DNA from: Haliclona indistincta
Lineage: Eukaryota > Porifera > Demospongiae > Haplosclerida > Chalinidae
Assembly: GCA_964017065.1 (NCBI GenBank)
Contig: OZ024792.1
Coordinates: forward strand, 3,343,754 to 3,407,753
Direction of reading: 5' to 3'
Length of the DNA stretch: 64,000 nt
The notes beneath the pieces are model-generated. The model had not been told where the DNA came from, did not search any database, and was given only the letters and a program-made list of their open reading frames with translations. This document shows positions 35,001-52,370 of this stretch, piece after piece; position 1 is the first letter of the stretch, and each line of letters opens with the position of its first letter. Made by a program: the position numbers and the translations under genes.

Positions 35001-38000
35001 ACAGTGCTATCCAGGCTTTGGCAGACTGCGACTTAGATACACGAATCAGTATAGGTCCAGCAAAATCTACACCTGTGTAGCTAAAAGCAGGGGCTTCTTC
35101 TACTCGGCACTTTGGAAGTGGAGGTGGTGCTGGGGTCTTGTACGGCAAGCCTTCGTAACGTCTGCATGTGACACAGCTATGTATGGTCTTTCTAACCGTG
35201 CTTCTTCCATGTGGTATCCAGTACTTGGTTCTGACTTCCGTCAAAGTCTCCTTCACACCATCATGAAGCACGCGCTGGTGAGCTGAGCGAATTACAAGTG
35301 TGGTGAACCAGTGGTTCTTAGGAAGAAGGATTGGGCTCTTTGCTGATGGCTGTAAATCAGTGTTCCCGAGCCTTCCTGCACAACGCCATACTCCCTGCTC
35401 ATCTCTGAAGGTGTTTAGCTGTTTCATCAGGCTCCCCTTGTCCGGTAACCTCTTCTGGGCACTGACAATCCAGAGGCATTCTGCTTCCCTCTGCTCCGCC
35501 CCTTCCTCACCCTCAGACCACTTCCCCTTGAACTTTCTGACTGCTCTTACGACTGTTGCTGTGACTCTGAGTAGCTTCAACATTGAGCTGTACCTTAACG
35601 GGTCCATGATAGATTCAACGTCCTTGTTAGAATTGACCTCCACTGAGACCATGCCATGTATTTTTCTTTTCAACTCAACTTCACATTCAGTGGGCATCGT
35701 TTTGTTGGTATCATGGGGTTCTGCGCCTGCCGCCAGCCAGGGTGGTCCATTCCACCAGAGTTTGCTTTCTGACAGTTCCACAGCACTTGCACCTCTAGAT
35801 GGAAGGTCTGCAGGATTTGACGAGCCTGGGCAATGCCTCCAGTTTTCTGGGTTGATCAAGGATCGAATCTCTCGCACTCGGTTGTTCACAAATGGTCTCC
35901 ACTCTTTCTCTGTGCCCTGGATCCAAAACAATGATACTAGCGAGTCCGTATAGCACCTCTGTAGTGTTAGCTGAGGTATCGTGCACGAAAGGGCCTTCAT
36001 CACTGTTGTGATGAGTCTGGAGAGAAGTAGTGCTGAAAGTAGTTCCAACCTTGGAATGGTTTGAGTCTGGACTGGAGCCACTCTTGTCTTGGAGGCGAGG
36101 AGCTTCACTTCGGTGTAGATCTCTGCTTCGACTACAAGGTAAATAACCGCGGCGTAGGCGTGGTTGGAAGCGTCACAAAACCCGTACAGCTTGTAGTTGT
36201 TGAGTGATACATCACCACTGGAAATGTAACATCGAGGAATTGAAACAGGGTTAGCAATTTTGAGATCGGCTAGTAGTGTCTTCCACTCTCTGAGTAACTC
36301 GCATGCTGGTAGCTCACTGTCCCATTCAAGTTTGGCTTTGCACAGTTTCTGGAAAAATACTTTAAATCTGATAGTAATAGGAGATAAGTATCCAAGAGGG
36401 TCGTAAAATCGCCCAATCAGACTCACAGCATTCCTCTTAGTTGGTAGCAATTTTTCCCCTACCAAGGCCAGATCTGAGGGATCAAATACCAATTCATCAG
36501 TGACATGATTCCATGTCACTCCAAGGACCTTCATCTCTGGGGACACAGTGCTGAATTCACCAGATCTTTCTGTGACGGAAGTGCCTTCCGCGATATTAAT
36601 TTTCTTCTGCAATGTGGGGCTGTTGGTCTGGAACTTCCTGAGGTTAAAACCTCCCTCTCTGAAGATAGCCTTCGACTGATGGTATATCATTAGGGCGTCT
36701 GTTTCAGTGTTAGCACCGGTGATGACATCATCAACATAAGTCGATCGTTGCAAACATTCTACTACTGCTCTGTCTGAATCAAGGTATTTGTCAAGGTGAT
36801 ACTTGATGGTAGCATTGAGTAAAAATGGACTTGAAGATATGCCGAACATTACTCGTGTGAATCGGTAGATTCGTATCTCTGGCTCTTCCTTGGTAATGTC
36901 GTCCACCCAGAAGAAGCGTAGAGCGTCACGATCTCTTTCATCCATCTGGATCATCAGGAAAGCCTTCTCCACATCGGCGGTCAAGGCAATTGGGTAGAAT
37001 CTGAACCGGAGTAAAATATCAAAAATAATCTGGTGGAATTTTGGACCCTTGTACAAGCACTCATTCAACGACGGCCCTGAGTCTTTCGCTGAAGCATCAT
37101 AGACCACTCTTAGTTTCGTGGTTAGCTTGTCTGAACGGACTACGCCATGGTGAGGAAGATAGTGAACTGGCTTAGCTGTCTTGTCTTCTGGATTGACTGA
37201 CTCAATAATTCCCTTGCTGAGTTGTTCCTTGATGGTCAGGTCATACTCTTCCATTATCTTAGGATCGTGTCTCAATCGTTTGAGTAGTCCTTTGAGTCTT
37301 TTCAAACTTAGTTGGTAGTTGTCAGCCAAAGGTTTGTGAAATTCTTTCCACGGAAGACAAACTTGATAGCGACCGTCTTGCAATGACACTGACTTAGTAA
37401 ACTGCTCGTACAGAGAACATGCGTTTTCTTGCTGACTAATTCCAAACGATTCAATTTCCCAAAAGGCACGTAGTTGATCTTCTAGTGGTTCATCGTTCAT
37501 GAGTTGACAATCGACCTGTAGCTGATGAGTGATTGCTGTGTGAGTGATAGAAGATTCAGAGGTGACCGTCGGTCCAGATAGTACCCACCCTAGCTTGGTG
37601 TGAATCGCTGTGGGTCCGGTTCCAGTGCGACGGATATCTCCTGTGACTAGATCCCAGTAATAATCGCAGCCAATCAGCAGGTCAATAGGGAGATCAGAAG
37701 TACCGTCAGTTGGGTCAGCTAGATCAAGAGTCATTAACTGTTCATTAGCAGTGATAGAAGTGTCAATTGACTGGCAGGTGATCGGCTCACAAATAGAGGG
37801 TACAACATACAGGGTAAGGTTCATGGTTGATCGCTCCCTGAGACGCATACCGACAGAAACAATAGGGCAGATTCTGTCCTGTCCTCTTTTTGCTCCAAAG
37901 GTGGCAATTGATAGAGTCTGTGTGTCAGTAGCTTTCAACTTAAGTAACTTCATAGCACGCTCTGTTAGGTAAGATCTTTGACTTCCTGTATCAAAAAGAA

Positions 38001-41000
38001 CACGCAGTTTGATAGCAGATCTTGGCCGTGACAAATTGTGTATCTTAGTTAGGGCAGTCTGTAATAAGATGCCTCTTCTTTTGGCGGAGCAGAAAGTAGT
38101 GGTGGTTGGTGTGCTGCTACTTGACCCTGGGGAGTATGGTTGAGCCTTTGGGTTCAGTGGTGATTTGCCCGGTTGGTCAGTTGCAGGTGTACTGTTCTTC
38201 TCACAAATTGTGGTGTGATGTCTCCCTTGACAGAGTTTACATTTGGCTGCAGAGCGGCAAAGACGCGAGACGTGACCCTTCCTCAAACAGTTGTAACAAC
38301 GACTACTCTCGCGGAGTATCTTCTTTCGTTTGTTTATGTCAGTAACAACTCTGCAATTCGTTGATGGATGAGACTGCTGACAGAAGATACACTTGGTAGA
38401 ATCATTAACATTAGCAGGAAAGGCAGAAGTTGGTGTACGTTCTTGTTGCCTATGGCGAGGATGAGAGTGTGGTATGGAGCTGTTTGCTCTTTCACGTGCA
38501 CTTAACTCAAGTTCGAAAGTCTCAAGAAGGTTGTCCATGTCTAACTTGTCTGCAGAGATCTTGCGACTGACGATCAACCGTAATTCAGGGGGCAACTTGT
38601 TCAAAAGGACTGATGAGAGCATGGCTCCATAAGATCCTGATTCGACTCCCAGTGCTTTTAGACTTCGAATGTTGGCTTCCGATTGATCGTATAAGCGTCG
38701 CAACTCTCGTAGGTGTCCATCAGATGTCACCGCACTAACATGTAGCAGCGCATCCATGTGCTTCGAAATAATCAGTTGTCTGTTCCCGAACCGTTTCTTT
38801 AATATTTCGACAGCTTCCTTGTAATTTGAGGCTGTCATACTCATGCCTGAGATAGCGTCGCGTGCAGTTCCTTCAAGTAAGGATCTTAGGTGGTTGAATT
38901 TGTCAACTTCTGGTAAACGATCATTAGTGTGTACTGCAGAGTCGAACGAATCCCAGAAGCTAGTCCACTTCATGAGGTTGCCGTTGAAGTGTGGTAATGA
39001 AAGTTTAGGTAACTTGACTCTGTCTGGTAAAGTGGTAGGAGCATGAATTACGGTACCAGGATAAGCATGATCAACGGCGTCAGGGTGAGTTACCAAACTG
39101 GTGACACCAGTGTGAGTCGACAGGGGAACAAAACTGTGTGCACCAGAGTGAGTCGACGGAGAGGCATGGATAGGTACACCAGAGTGAGTCGACGGAGAAA
39201 CATGACTGTGTGCACCAGAGTAAGTCGACGGAGAGTCATGGATAGGTACACCAGAGTGAGTCGACAAAGAGGCGTGGATAGGTGCACCAGAGTGAGTCGA
39301 CGAAGAGGCGTGGATAGGTACACCAGAGTAAGTTGATGGAGAGACATGGCTGTGTACACCAGAGTAAGTCGATGAAGGAACATGACTAGGTACACCAGAG
39401 TGAGTCGACAAAGAGGCGTGGATAGGTGCACCAGAGTGAGTCGACGGAGAGGCGTGGATAAGTGCACCAGAGTGAGTCGACGGAGAGGCGTGGATAGGTA
39501 CACCAGAGTGAGTCGACGGAGAGGCGTGGATAAGTGCACCAGAGTGAGTCGACGGAGAGGCTTGGATAGGTGCACCAGAGTAAGTTGATGGAGAGACATG
39601 GCTGTGTACACCAGAGTAAGTCGATGAAGGAACATGACTAGGTACACCAGAGTGAGTCGACAAAGAGGTGTGGATAGGTGCACCAGAGTGAGTCGACGGA
39701 GAGGCGTGGATAGGTACACCAGAGTGAGTTGATGGAGAGACATGGCTGTGTACACCAGAGTAAGTCGATGAAGGAACATGACTAGGTACACCAGAGTGAG
39801 TTGATAGAGAGACATGGCTGTGTACACCAGAGTAAGTCGATGAAGGAGGTACACCAGAGTGAGTCGACAAAGAGGCGTGGATAGGTGCACCAGAGTGAGT
39901 CGACGGAGAGGCGTGGATAGGTACACCAGAGTGAGTTGATGGAGAGACATGGCTGTGTACACCAGAGTAAGTCGATGAAGGAACATGACTAGGTACACCA
40001 GAGTGAGTTGATAGAGAGACATGGCTGTGTACACCAGAGTAAGTCGATGAAGGAGGTACACCAGAGTGAGTCGACAAAGAGGCGTGGATAGGTGCACCAG
40101 AGTGAGTCGACGGAGAGGCGTGGATAGGTACACCAGAGTGAGTCGACGGAGAGGCGTGGATAGGTACACCAGAGTGAGTCGACGGAGAGGCGTGGATAGG
40201 TACACCAGAGTGAGTTGATAGAGGAGCATGACCAGGATAAGAGAGAGAAGAAGTGACACCAGGATAAATGAACGAAGGGTCATGCCAAATCGGAAACGTA
40301 CTGAGTGTAGTGGGATGAACCAGGGTAGTAGCTGTAATTGGCGAGGTTGGCGAAGTATACGCAACAGCACCTGGTGTGTCCAGAGCGTTCGGAGGAGTGT
40401 AAGCTGCACTAGCACCTGGTAAGATCCAGTGAATGTGTCTAGGACTTGGAACCGGCACAGTTAGAGGATCATAAGTGGCAACTGGCGCAGTTAAGTAATC
40501 GTGAGAGGTAACTGGCGCAGTTAGGGGATCATGAAGGGCAACTGGCGCAGTTAAGGGATCATGAAGGGCAACTGGCGCAGTTAAGGGAACGTGAGAGGTA
40601 GCTGGCGCAGTTAAGGGATCATGAAGGGCAACTGGCGCAGTTAAGGGAACGTGAGAGGTAGCTGGCGCAGTTAAGGGATCATGAAGGGCAACTGGCGCAG
40701 TTAAGGGAACGTGAGAGGTAGCTGGCGCAGTTAAGGGATCATGAAGGGCAACTGGCGCAGTTAAGGGAACGTGAGAGGTAGCTGGCGCAGTTAAGGGATC
40801 ATGAAGGGCAACTGGCGCAGTTAAGGGAACGTGAGAGGTAGCTGGCGCAGCTAAGGGAACGTGAGAGGTAGCTGGCGCAATTAAGGGATCGTGAGAGTTC
40901 ATAGCTGGTATTGTAGAGTTGTCAGTAACCTCATCTTCAGGTGGTGGGGTTGATGAATCCTGTAGGTTACTCACGTCTTCATATTCGAAAGGTTGTGGTG

Positions 41001-43033
41001 GGAGTGGCGACCGTTGCATTCTGCGCCATTTAATTACGACCGCAATCTCCTCTAGTGCTTCTTCTATACGATACAAGGCTAAACTGATCTTCTCTTGTAC
41101 TTGATCAGTTTGCTCGACCTCTGCTTCTATTTCATCGTCAGCAATGTGTGCAATGATTTCAGCATCTAGACCGCTAAGCAGCTTGGATTTAGTCGTCAGT
41201 TGTGCTCTCAACTGCTTCAACTTCGGTGCGTTCACTGCCGCTATCGCTGGGTCTACCTGATTAATCATTTTCGTAGCTGAGGATCGATGCCCTTTCCTCG
41301 AAGCCTTCTTAGTTTTCAATTCTGCAGCGTCGAGGCTGGCGGGTTTCATTTTTGCGTCGGCGTCGACGGTTGTTTCAGTTTGATAGTCGCACATTATCCG
41401 AACTCAGTGCAAAAGTGTGTGTACAAACATAAACTCACGAGACACGTGGAGAATTCTATCCGGAGCCCACTTGGATCTAGGAGACTGCTTCCTTGCGTCT
41501 TGCAACTCCTACAGGTAATCCGGTTCGAAGGACCATGTAAAACTGTCGGATTCTCTTCCAGAGTAGGCTTTGCTCGCTATCGATCTCGCGATGCACACCG
41601 ATTCACTCACTGCTCTCGAGCTCTCTCTGAATGTTTATTTCAATGTGCGTCAGGAATCAACAATGATTAATAATGATAATATGCAATAATAGCGCTAATG
41701 ATAGGTTCGTCCCTGGGACAGTTCAACAATCGTGTTTGGTTAACACTGGATTCGTCATGAAGAGTGTTTGGTTAACACTGGATTCGTCATGAAGAGTTTC
41801 ATCTTGCAGTTGTTCAGATGACTCTTTGCAATCTGATTGATTCAGAATACAATCTCACATGTAACTGCCATATTTATGACTTACTTTGCTTCTCGGTCAG
41901 AGGAAGACCATTATCTATGTTAGCTTTGTTTTGTTTGTTGCGTTTTCTCTGCTTATATTTATTCAAACAGCAAGATGCTAACACCACTGTTCCCACTCCA
42001 GCTGTGTATGTGATTATTGACTGACCAATATTCCACAATGATAAAGCCCAATCGGGCAAGTTGAGCTGATTAATATTTGGTATGTCAGTAGTTGGTGTAC
42101 GTATGGTTGGTATAGCTACAAGAAGAACTCATTACAAGAACCTTTGACTGCATACATGTACTTACAAGGCAATGGAAATAAAAATATCCACAAACCAGAT
42201 ACATTTACATTACTACTCTCAGTGACATTTTGCAATGTATTCGCAGCTCTAAAGGGTTGTTCATTCGGAATACTGTATCCCACCACTGGATTGATGCATG
42301 ATTCTGTATTATTATTTGTTTCAAGAGTGTCCATTTCTGAAACACTAAACAGAAGAAGAACAACTGTATCTTCGTTATTCCTAGCAATCACACACTGAAA
42401 AGTGTATTTCTGAGAAAAATAGTTACTTAATTTCAATTCCTAGTTATTGCTTACCTTTTCAGTGTCATTGCTAATGCATTTCATATCATTCCATGTGACA
42501 ACTATCACTGTGGTTAAATCAGGTAGTTGTTGTCCTGCTGCCTGTAGCAAATGGTGTATGAATCCTAGTGAAGATTGATCACTTTGATTGACAACACGAT
42601 AAAAAGTATTTCCAACAGATGTGAAATTAGTCCATAATGGTGCAATGACAGTATAGTTGAGTGGAAATGGTTCAGGATCGTTGACTGTTGCACGGTCCGA
42701 TATAACACCATTGCTGTGAGCCTATGTCACATAAGTTTATCAATACATAATAATGCAGTACTTTTAGCTTACATATAATGCTAAAACAGGAGGAAATTCA
42801 AAGATAACTTCACTTTGATTGTATCGGACAACTTTATCTCCATTCTCTTCTCCAAAAGGTAAAAATAATTGTCTTGGTAAACCACTTGCTAGTGGGAATG
42901 ACAGCAGCAATAAAATCAGCATAGCTAAACTCCTAGAACTTCTGATCTGTGATGCCAGCAGCAATAAAATCAGCATAGCTAAACTCCTAGAACTTCTGAT
43001 CTGTGATGCTATCATGAGTTCATTTTGTAGCAA
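32059..43033 (-). CDS. NIDO-domain single-pass membrane protein, tail exons duplicated, interrupted by a BEL/Pao element
   Basis: Exons (minus): 43033-42773, 42721-42455, 42394-42166, 42115-41885, 41823-41729 continuing at 33677-33659 beyond the retroelement, 33615-33535, 33486-33451, 33363-33268, 33096-32995, 32945-32865, 32823-32743, 32695-32660, 32546-32445, 32274-32167, 32117-32059. Without the element the frame is open for 627 residues. The order is: signal peptide; NIDO-like ectodomain (QLFLPFGEENGDKVV, VTWNDMKCISNDTEK); membrane helix (ITYTAGVGTVVLASCCLN) with basic stop-transfer; acidic Ser/Thr-rich tail with KSYSLPVD and KRYSLPVD tyrosine motifs. The NIDO exon layout matches the neighbouring sushi gene, so the two are probably paralogues. 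In the present sequence the frame meets a stop directly inside the LTR, leaving about 362 residues without the long tail. Function unknown; receptor role is inference. Confidence 0.75.
32101..33682. repeat. Tandem duplication of about 829 bases covering five tail exons
   Basis: Sequence from 32101 recurs from 32930 in the same order, with scattered substitutions and small indels, up to the retroelement border. Each copy encodes the same five-exon set (STASTSA, EIG-VIDDE, EDRE, PQQ-KTGK-YSLPVD, HSPSHNAGMGERTLSW). All introns are phase 1, so the duplication is frame-neutral. Confidence 0.85.
33683..33875 (-). repeat. 3' LTR of the BEL/Pao element
   Basis: 193 bases, same sequence as 41536-41728; TGT..ACA ends; flanked by ATCGT. 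Confidence 0.95.
33964..41394 (-). CDS. BEL/Pao Gag-Pol polyprotein (2476 residues, intact)
   Basis: Domain order (approximate residues): N-terminal charged coiled coil 20-115; two tandem-repeat tracts 160-310 and 380-770; DUF1759 Gag region 793-940 (LPHFNGNLMKWTSFWDSFD); zinc knuckles 998-1060 (CYNCLRKGHVSRLC); aspartic protease near 1135 (FDTGSQRSYLT); reverse transcriptase with YVDD near 1553; peptidase A17/RNase H region near 1741 (GFCDASNHAYAAVIY); integrase HHCC near 2045-2080 and core with D (GVDFAGP), D (FISDNGK) and E (AFERLVKS); DUF5641-type C-terminus. These are the defining features of BEL/Pao rather than gypsy or copia. No stop or frameshift was found and all key residues are present, so the copy may be functional. 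Confidence 0.96.
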   Translation of the reverse strand: MCDYQTETTVDADAKMKPASLDAAELKTKKASRKGHRSSATKMINQVDPAIAAVNAPKLKQLRAQLTTKSKLLSGLDAEIIAHIADDEIEAEVEQTDQVQEKISLALYRIEEALEEIAVVIKWRRMQRSPLPPQPFEYEDVSNLQDSSTPPPEDEVTDNSTIPAMNSHDPLIAPATSHVPLAAPATSHVPLTAPVALHDPLTAPATSHVPLTAPVALHDPLTAPATSHVPLTAPVALHDPLTAPATSHVPLTAPVALHDPLTAPATSHVPLTAPVALHDPLTAPVALHDPLTAPVTSHDYLTAPVATYDPLTVPVPSPRHIHWILPGASAAYTPPNALDTPGAVAYTSPTSPITATTLVHPTTLSTFPIWHDPSFIYPGVTSSLSYPGHAPLSTHSGVPIHASPSTHSGVPIHASPSTHSGVPIHASPSTHSGAPIHASLSTHSGVPPSSTYSGVHSHVSLSTHSGVPSHVPSSTYSGVHSHVSPSTHSGVPIHASPSTHSGAPIHASLSTHSGVPPSSTYSGVHSHVSLSTHSGVPSHVPSSTYSGVHSHVSPSTHSGVPIHASPSTHSGAPIHTSLSTHSGVPSHVPSSTYSGVHSHVSPSTYSGAPIQASPSTHSGALIHASPSTHSGVPIHASPSTHSGALIHASPSTHSGAPIHASLSTHSGVPSHVPSSTYSGVHSHVSPSTYSGVPIHASSSTHSGAPIHASLSTHSGVPIHDSPSTYSGAHSHVSPSTHSGVPIHASPSTHSGAHSFVPLSTHTGVTSLVTHPDAVDHAYPGTVIHAPTTLPDRVKLPKLSLPHFNGNLMKWTSFWDSFDSAVHTNDRLPEVDKFNHLRSLLEGTARDAISGMSMTASNYKEAVEILKKRFGNRQLIISKHMDALLHVSAVTSDGHLRELRRLYDQSEANIRSLKALGVESGSYGAMLSSVLLNKLPPELRLIVSRKISADKLDMDNLLETFELELSARERANSSIPHSHPRHRQQERTPTSAFPANVNDSTKCIFCQQSHPSTNCRVVTDINKRKKILRESSRCYNCLRKGHVSRLCRSAAKCKLCQGRHHTTICEKNSTPATDQPGKSPLNPKAQPYSPGSSSSTPTTTTFCSAKRRGILLQTALTKIHNLSRPRSAIKLRVLFDTGSQRSYLTERAMKLLKLKATDTQTLSIATFGAKRGQDRICPIVSVGMRLRERSTMNLTLYVVPSICEPITCQSIDTSITANEQLMTLDLADPTDGTSDLPIDLLIGCDYYWDLVTGDIRRTGTGPTAIHTKLGWVLSGPTVTSESSITHTAITHQLQVDCQLMNDEPLEDQLRAFWEIESFGISQQENACSLYEQFTKSVSLQDGRYQVCLPWKEFHKPLADNYQLSLKRLKGLLKRLRHDPKIMEEYDLTIKEQLSKGIIESVNPEDKTAKPVHYLPHHGVVRSDKLTTKLRVVYDASAKDSGPSLNECLYKGPKFHQIIFDILLRFRFYPIALTADVEKAFLMIQMDERDRDALRFFWVDDITKEEPEIRIYRFTRVMFGISSSPFLLNATIKYHLDKYLDSDRAVVECLQRSTYVDDVITGANTETDALMIYHQSKAIFREGGFNLRKFQTNSPTLQKKINIAEGTSVTERSGEFSTVSPEMKVLGVTWNHVTDELVFDPSDLALVGEKLLPTKRNAVSLIGRFYDPLGYLSPITIRFKVFFQKLCKAKLEWDSELPACELLREWKTLLADLKIANPVSIPRCYISSGDVSLNNYKLYGFCDASNHAYAAVIYLVVEAEIYTEVKLLASKTRVAPVQTQTIPRLELLSALLLSRLITTVMKALSCTIPQLTLQRCYTDSLVSLFWIQGTEKEWRPFVNNRVREIRSLINPENWRHCPGSSNPADLPSRGASAVELSESKLWWNGPPWLAAGAEPHDTNKTMPTECEVELKRKIHGMVSVEVNSNKDVESIMDPLRYSSMLKLLRVTATVVRAVRKFKGKWSEGEEGAEQREAECLWIVSAQKRLPDKGSLMKQLNTFRDEQGVWRCAGRLGNTDLQPSAKSPILLPKNHWFTTLVIRSAHQRVLHDGVKETLTEVRTKYWIPHGRSTVRKTIHSCVTCRRYEGLPYKTPAPPPLPKCRVEEAPAFSYTGVDFAGPILIRVSKSQSAKAWIALFTCYVTRAIHLEAVTDQLTPTFLRCLKRFVARRGLPKQFISDNGKTFKSTAKYLETVVKDKTVQAYLSGLSITWQFNVELAPWWGGAFERLVKSTKRCLRKQVGRANFSLDELITSLAEIEAVINSRPLSYVSSDDLEEPITPSHLITGHRILNLPDDLNHLIDFKDEDFSLTRNQATARVKHLNNVLNQFWKRWRTEYLSELREVHAHTAKKRYRGEKTKVSIGQVVIVKDEHLPRGLWKLGFIQRLLTGKDGKTRAAIVRVVSRDRQHTTLNRPIQLLYPLELHCDSSEIETKSDIAEDSSPELPEEQELTSRPRRAAAKRADELRKNWIEAEMEVEDDMKLD
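39080..40225 (-). repeat. Coding minisatellite in BEL Gag: 12-residue STHSG units
   Basis: About thirty head-to-tail units of mainly 36 bases encoding variants of STHSGVPIHASP, STYSGVHSHVSP and STHSGVPSHVPS. Groups of units recur as higher-order blocks (for example around 39590-39850 and 39850-40080). The unit lacks stops in other frames too, so long spurious frames appear on both strands. Confidence 0.92.
40455..40900 (-). repeat. Second coding minisatellite in BEL Gag: 60-base units
   Basis: Tandem 60-base units, about five near-identical plus degenerate edges, encode LTAPVALHDP followed by LTAPATSHVP. The units are almost identical at the DNA level, indicating recent expansion. Confidence 0.92.
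41536..41728 (-). repeat. 5' LTR of the BEL/Pao element
   Basis: 193 bases, same sequence as 33683-33875; followed inward by the tRNA primer-binding site at 41535-41519. Confidence 0.95.
41737..41800. repeat. 32-base tandem duplication next to the BEL insertion
   Basis: GTTTGGTTAACACTGGATTC.. is present twice in direct succession with a 32-base period, inside the interrupted tail exon. The change of frame it causes is the one that keeps the following HL-LKP codons in register. Confidence 0.8.
42898..43012. repeat. 54-base tandem duplication within the signal-peptide exon
   Basis: Two adjacent identical 54-base copies encode ASQIRSSRSLAMLILLLL twice, giving two possible hydrophobic cores and several in-frame AUGs in exon 1 of the NIDO membrane-protein gene. 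Which AUG is used cannot be told from the sequence. Confidence 0.85.
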
Positions 43034-43387
43034 TGTGTAAACTTGTGCATTTACAAGTTACATGAAATGTCAAAACATACAAGATAGAAAACACCTATTT
43101 TGTCCTCTGCCAAACATACAGCACATCACACCTTGTTACACTTGGATGTGGTCTCAACTAATAAGCATGTTGCATGTTGTACAACTCCCCTGATCTTTGA
43201 TGCTATCATGAGTTCATTTTCTAGCAATCTGTAAACTTGTGCATTTACAATTTACATGAAATGTCCTAGTCAGTTGAAACATACAAGATTTTTGTCCTCT
43301 GCCAAACATTCAGTGCATCACACATTGTTACACTTGGATGTGGTCTTGTCTAAGTGCAACTGATATGCATGTTGCATGTTGTACAAG
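43004..43387. repeat. Direct duplication of about 190 bases upstream of the NIDO membrane-protein gene
   Basis: Sequence 43004-43184 recurs at 43198-43387 with small changes (TGATGCTATCATGAGTTC, then shared TTGTCCTCTGCCAAACAT and CACTTGGATGTGGTCT). It lies in the 5' region of the gene and may carry its promoter. Confidence 0.75.
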
Positions 43388-44434
43388 CATGTCAAAAGCA
43401 TGCATTAGTCTTGTACTGTTTGTCCACTCGATTTTTGCTTTGAAACTGGCAGTTCAAAAATTGAATTTTAGCCATTTTTCATGTTTTGTATTTTTAACTC
43501 TCAGTTCGAAAAATAGCTAAAAATTGCAGCCTATTTTCTAAATTTTGTGCTGTTCTAAACAGAATAAACTATCATACTATCACTAGCTAAATTCCTAGGC
43601 CTGTGTACGTACGGTACTGTTTGTCCACCAATATTCCATGTTGGAGTCGAGTCTCAGAATATGTAATGCTTTCTTTGGTTTATCTTATTCCTGGTACTCG
43701 ATTTTTAACTCAAATTTGGAGAAAGACCATGTGTACCGGCGGTGGAAAGTACAGGCATGAGACCTGAAATGGCATTGGTGGCACCGATGTACAGTGCAAC
43801 AAGGCATTAACTTCCGAAAATGAAATTTCTCTTTAGAATTAATATATCTTTACTGTATGTGCTTTGATTTGCCTGAAATTTTCACCATTAATTTTATTCA
43901 CAGGAGTATTGGGATCATGTGCTGAAATTTGCTATATTCAATGCCTATCGATAGGCAAGCCATTATCTATGGGCAAGCAAACTGCACGCAGCGACTCTGT
44001 CTGCACGAATACCCATGGCTAGGAAAATACAGCTACTTGCAAAAGTCATGAACATCATCAATTCTGGTATCCCGCCACCTTGACTGGTCTGGAAAGTTGT
44101 TGAAAAGTAACAAATCTTTATTGCTAAGATGTTAAGTACTCTGCAGTGCTGCTATATTAGCTAAAACTTAGTCAATCACAAGATTTTTGTCAGAAATGAT
44201 CTACTGTTACTGTACGTGAATTGTGTACAAAGACTACTAGAACAGTACTGTTAATAAAACTGGATGTTCTATTAAAAAAGTTTCTCATAGTTTCCTCATA
44301 CTGCTGTGTCGTTAGCAAATTTTAAATAAAGAGTAGGAATACTGCTGTCTGCCCAGTCAGTAGCCTCGAGTTCATTTGCTGACTTGTTTTCTAATTATTA
44401 ACAATAAAAAGGTTATTGTTACATGTATTTAGTT
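43388..44434. other. Intergenic stretch between the two NIDO genes
   Basis: About 1 kb without coding sequence. A minus-strand AATAAA at 44122-44117 could end the sushi-gene transcript. Nothing else is supported. Confidence 0.5.

Positions 44435-52370
<7,936 letters not shown>

Larger units (their letters stand above)
33683..41728 (-). mobile_element. Complete BEL/Pao LTR retrotransposon
   Basis: An 8046-base element with LTRs at 33683-33875 and 41536-41728, both 193 bases and identical as far as I can compare, starting TGT and ending ACA. Exact 5-bp target duplication ATCGT (33678-33682, 41729-41733). On the minus strand the primer-binding site (TGGTCCTTCGAACCGGA) abuts the 5' LTR at 41535-41519, and a purine tract (CGGCGGGAG) precedes the 3' LTR near 33876-33886. 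One uninterrupted 2476-codon frame lies between. The LTR contains AATAAA in the coding direction. It sits in a coding exon of the host NIDO gene in the same orientation. Confidence 0.97.

Noticed and set aside
39043..39588. Plus-strand frames reading TRVSRRRGVDR repeats
   Set aside because: Antisense readings of the same Gag minisatellite.
39090..40415. Long minus-strand reading frame of 441 codons rich in RLTLVYLSTPL
   Set aside because: It is a frame-shifted reading of the BEL Gag minisatellite; the 36-base units lack stops in several frames, so the length has no coding meaning.
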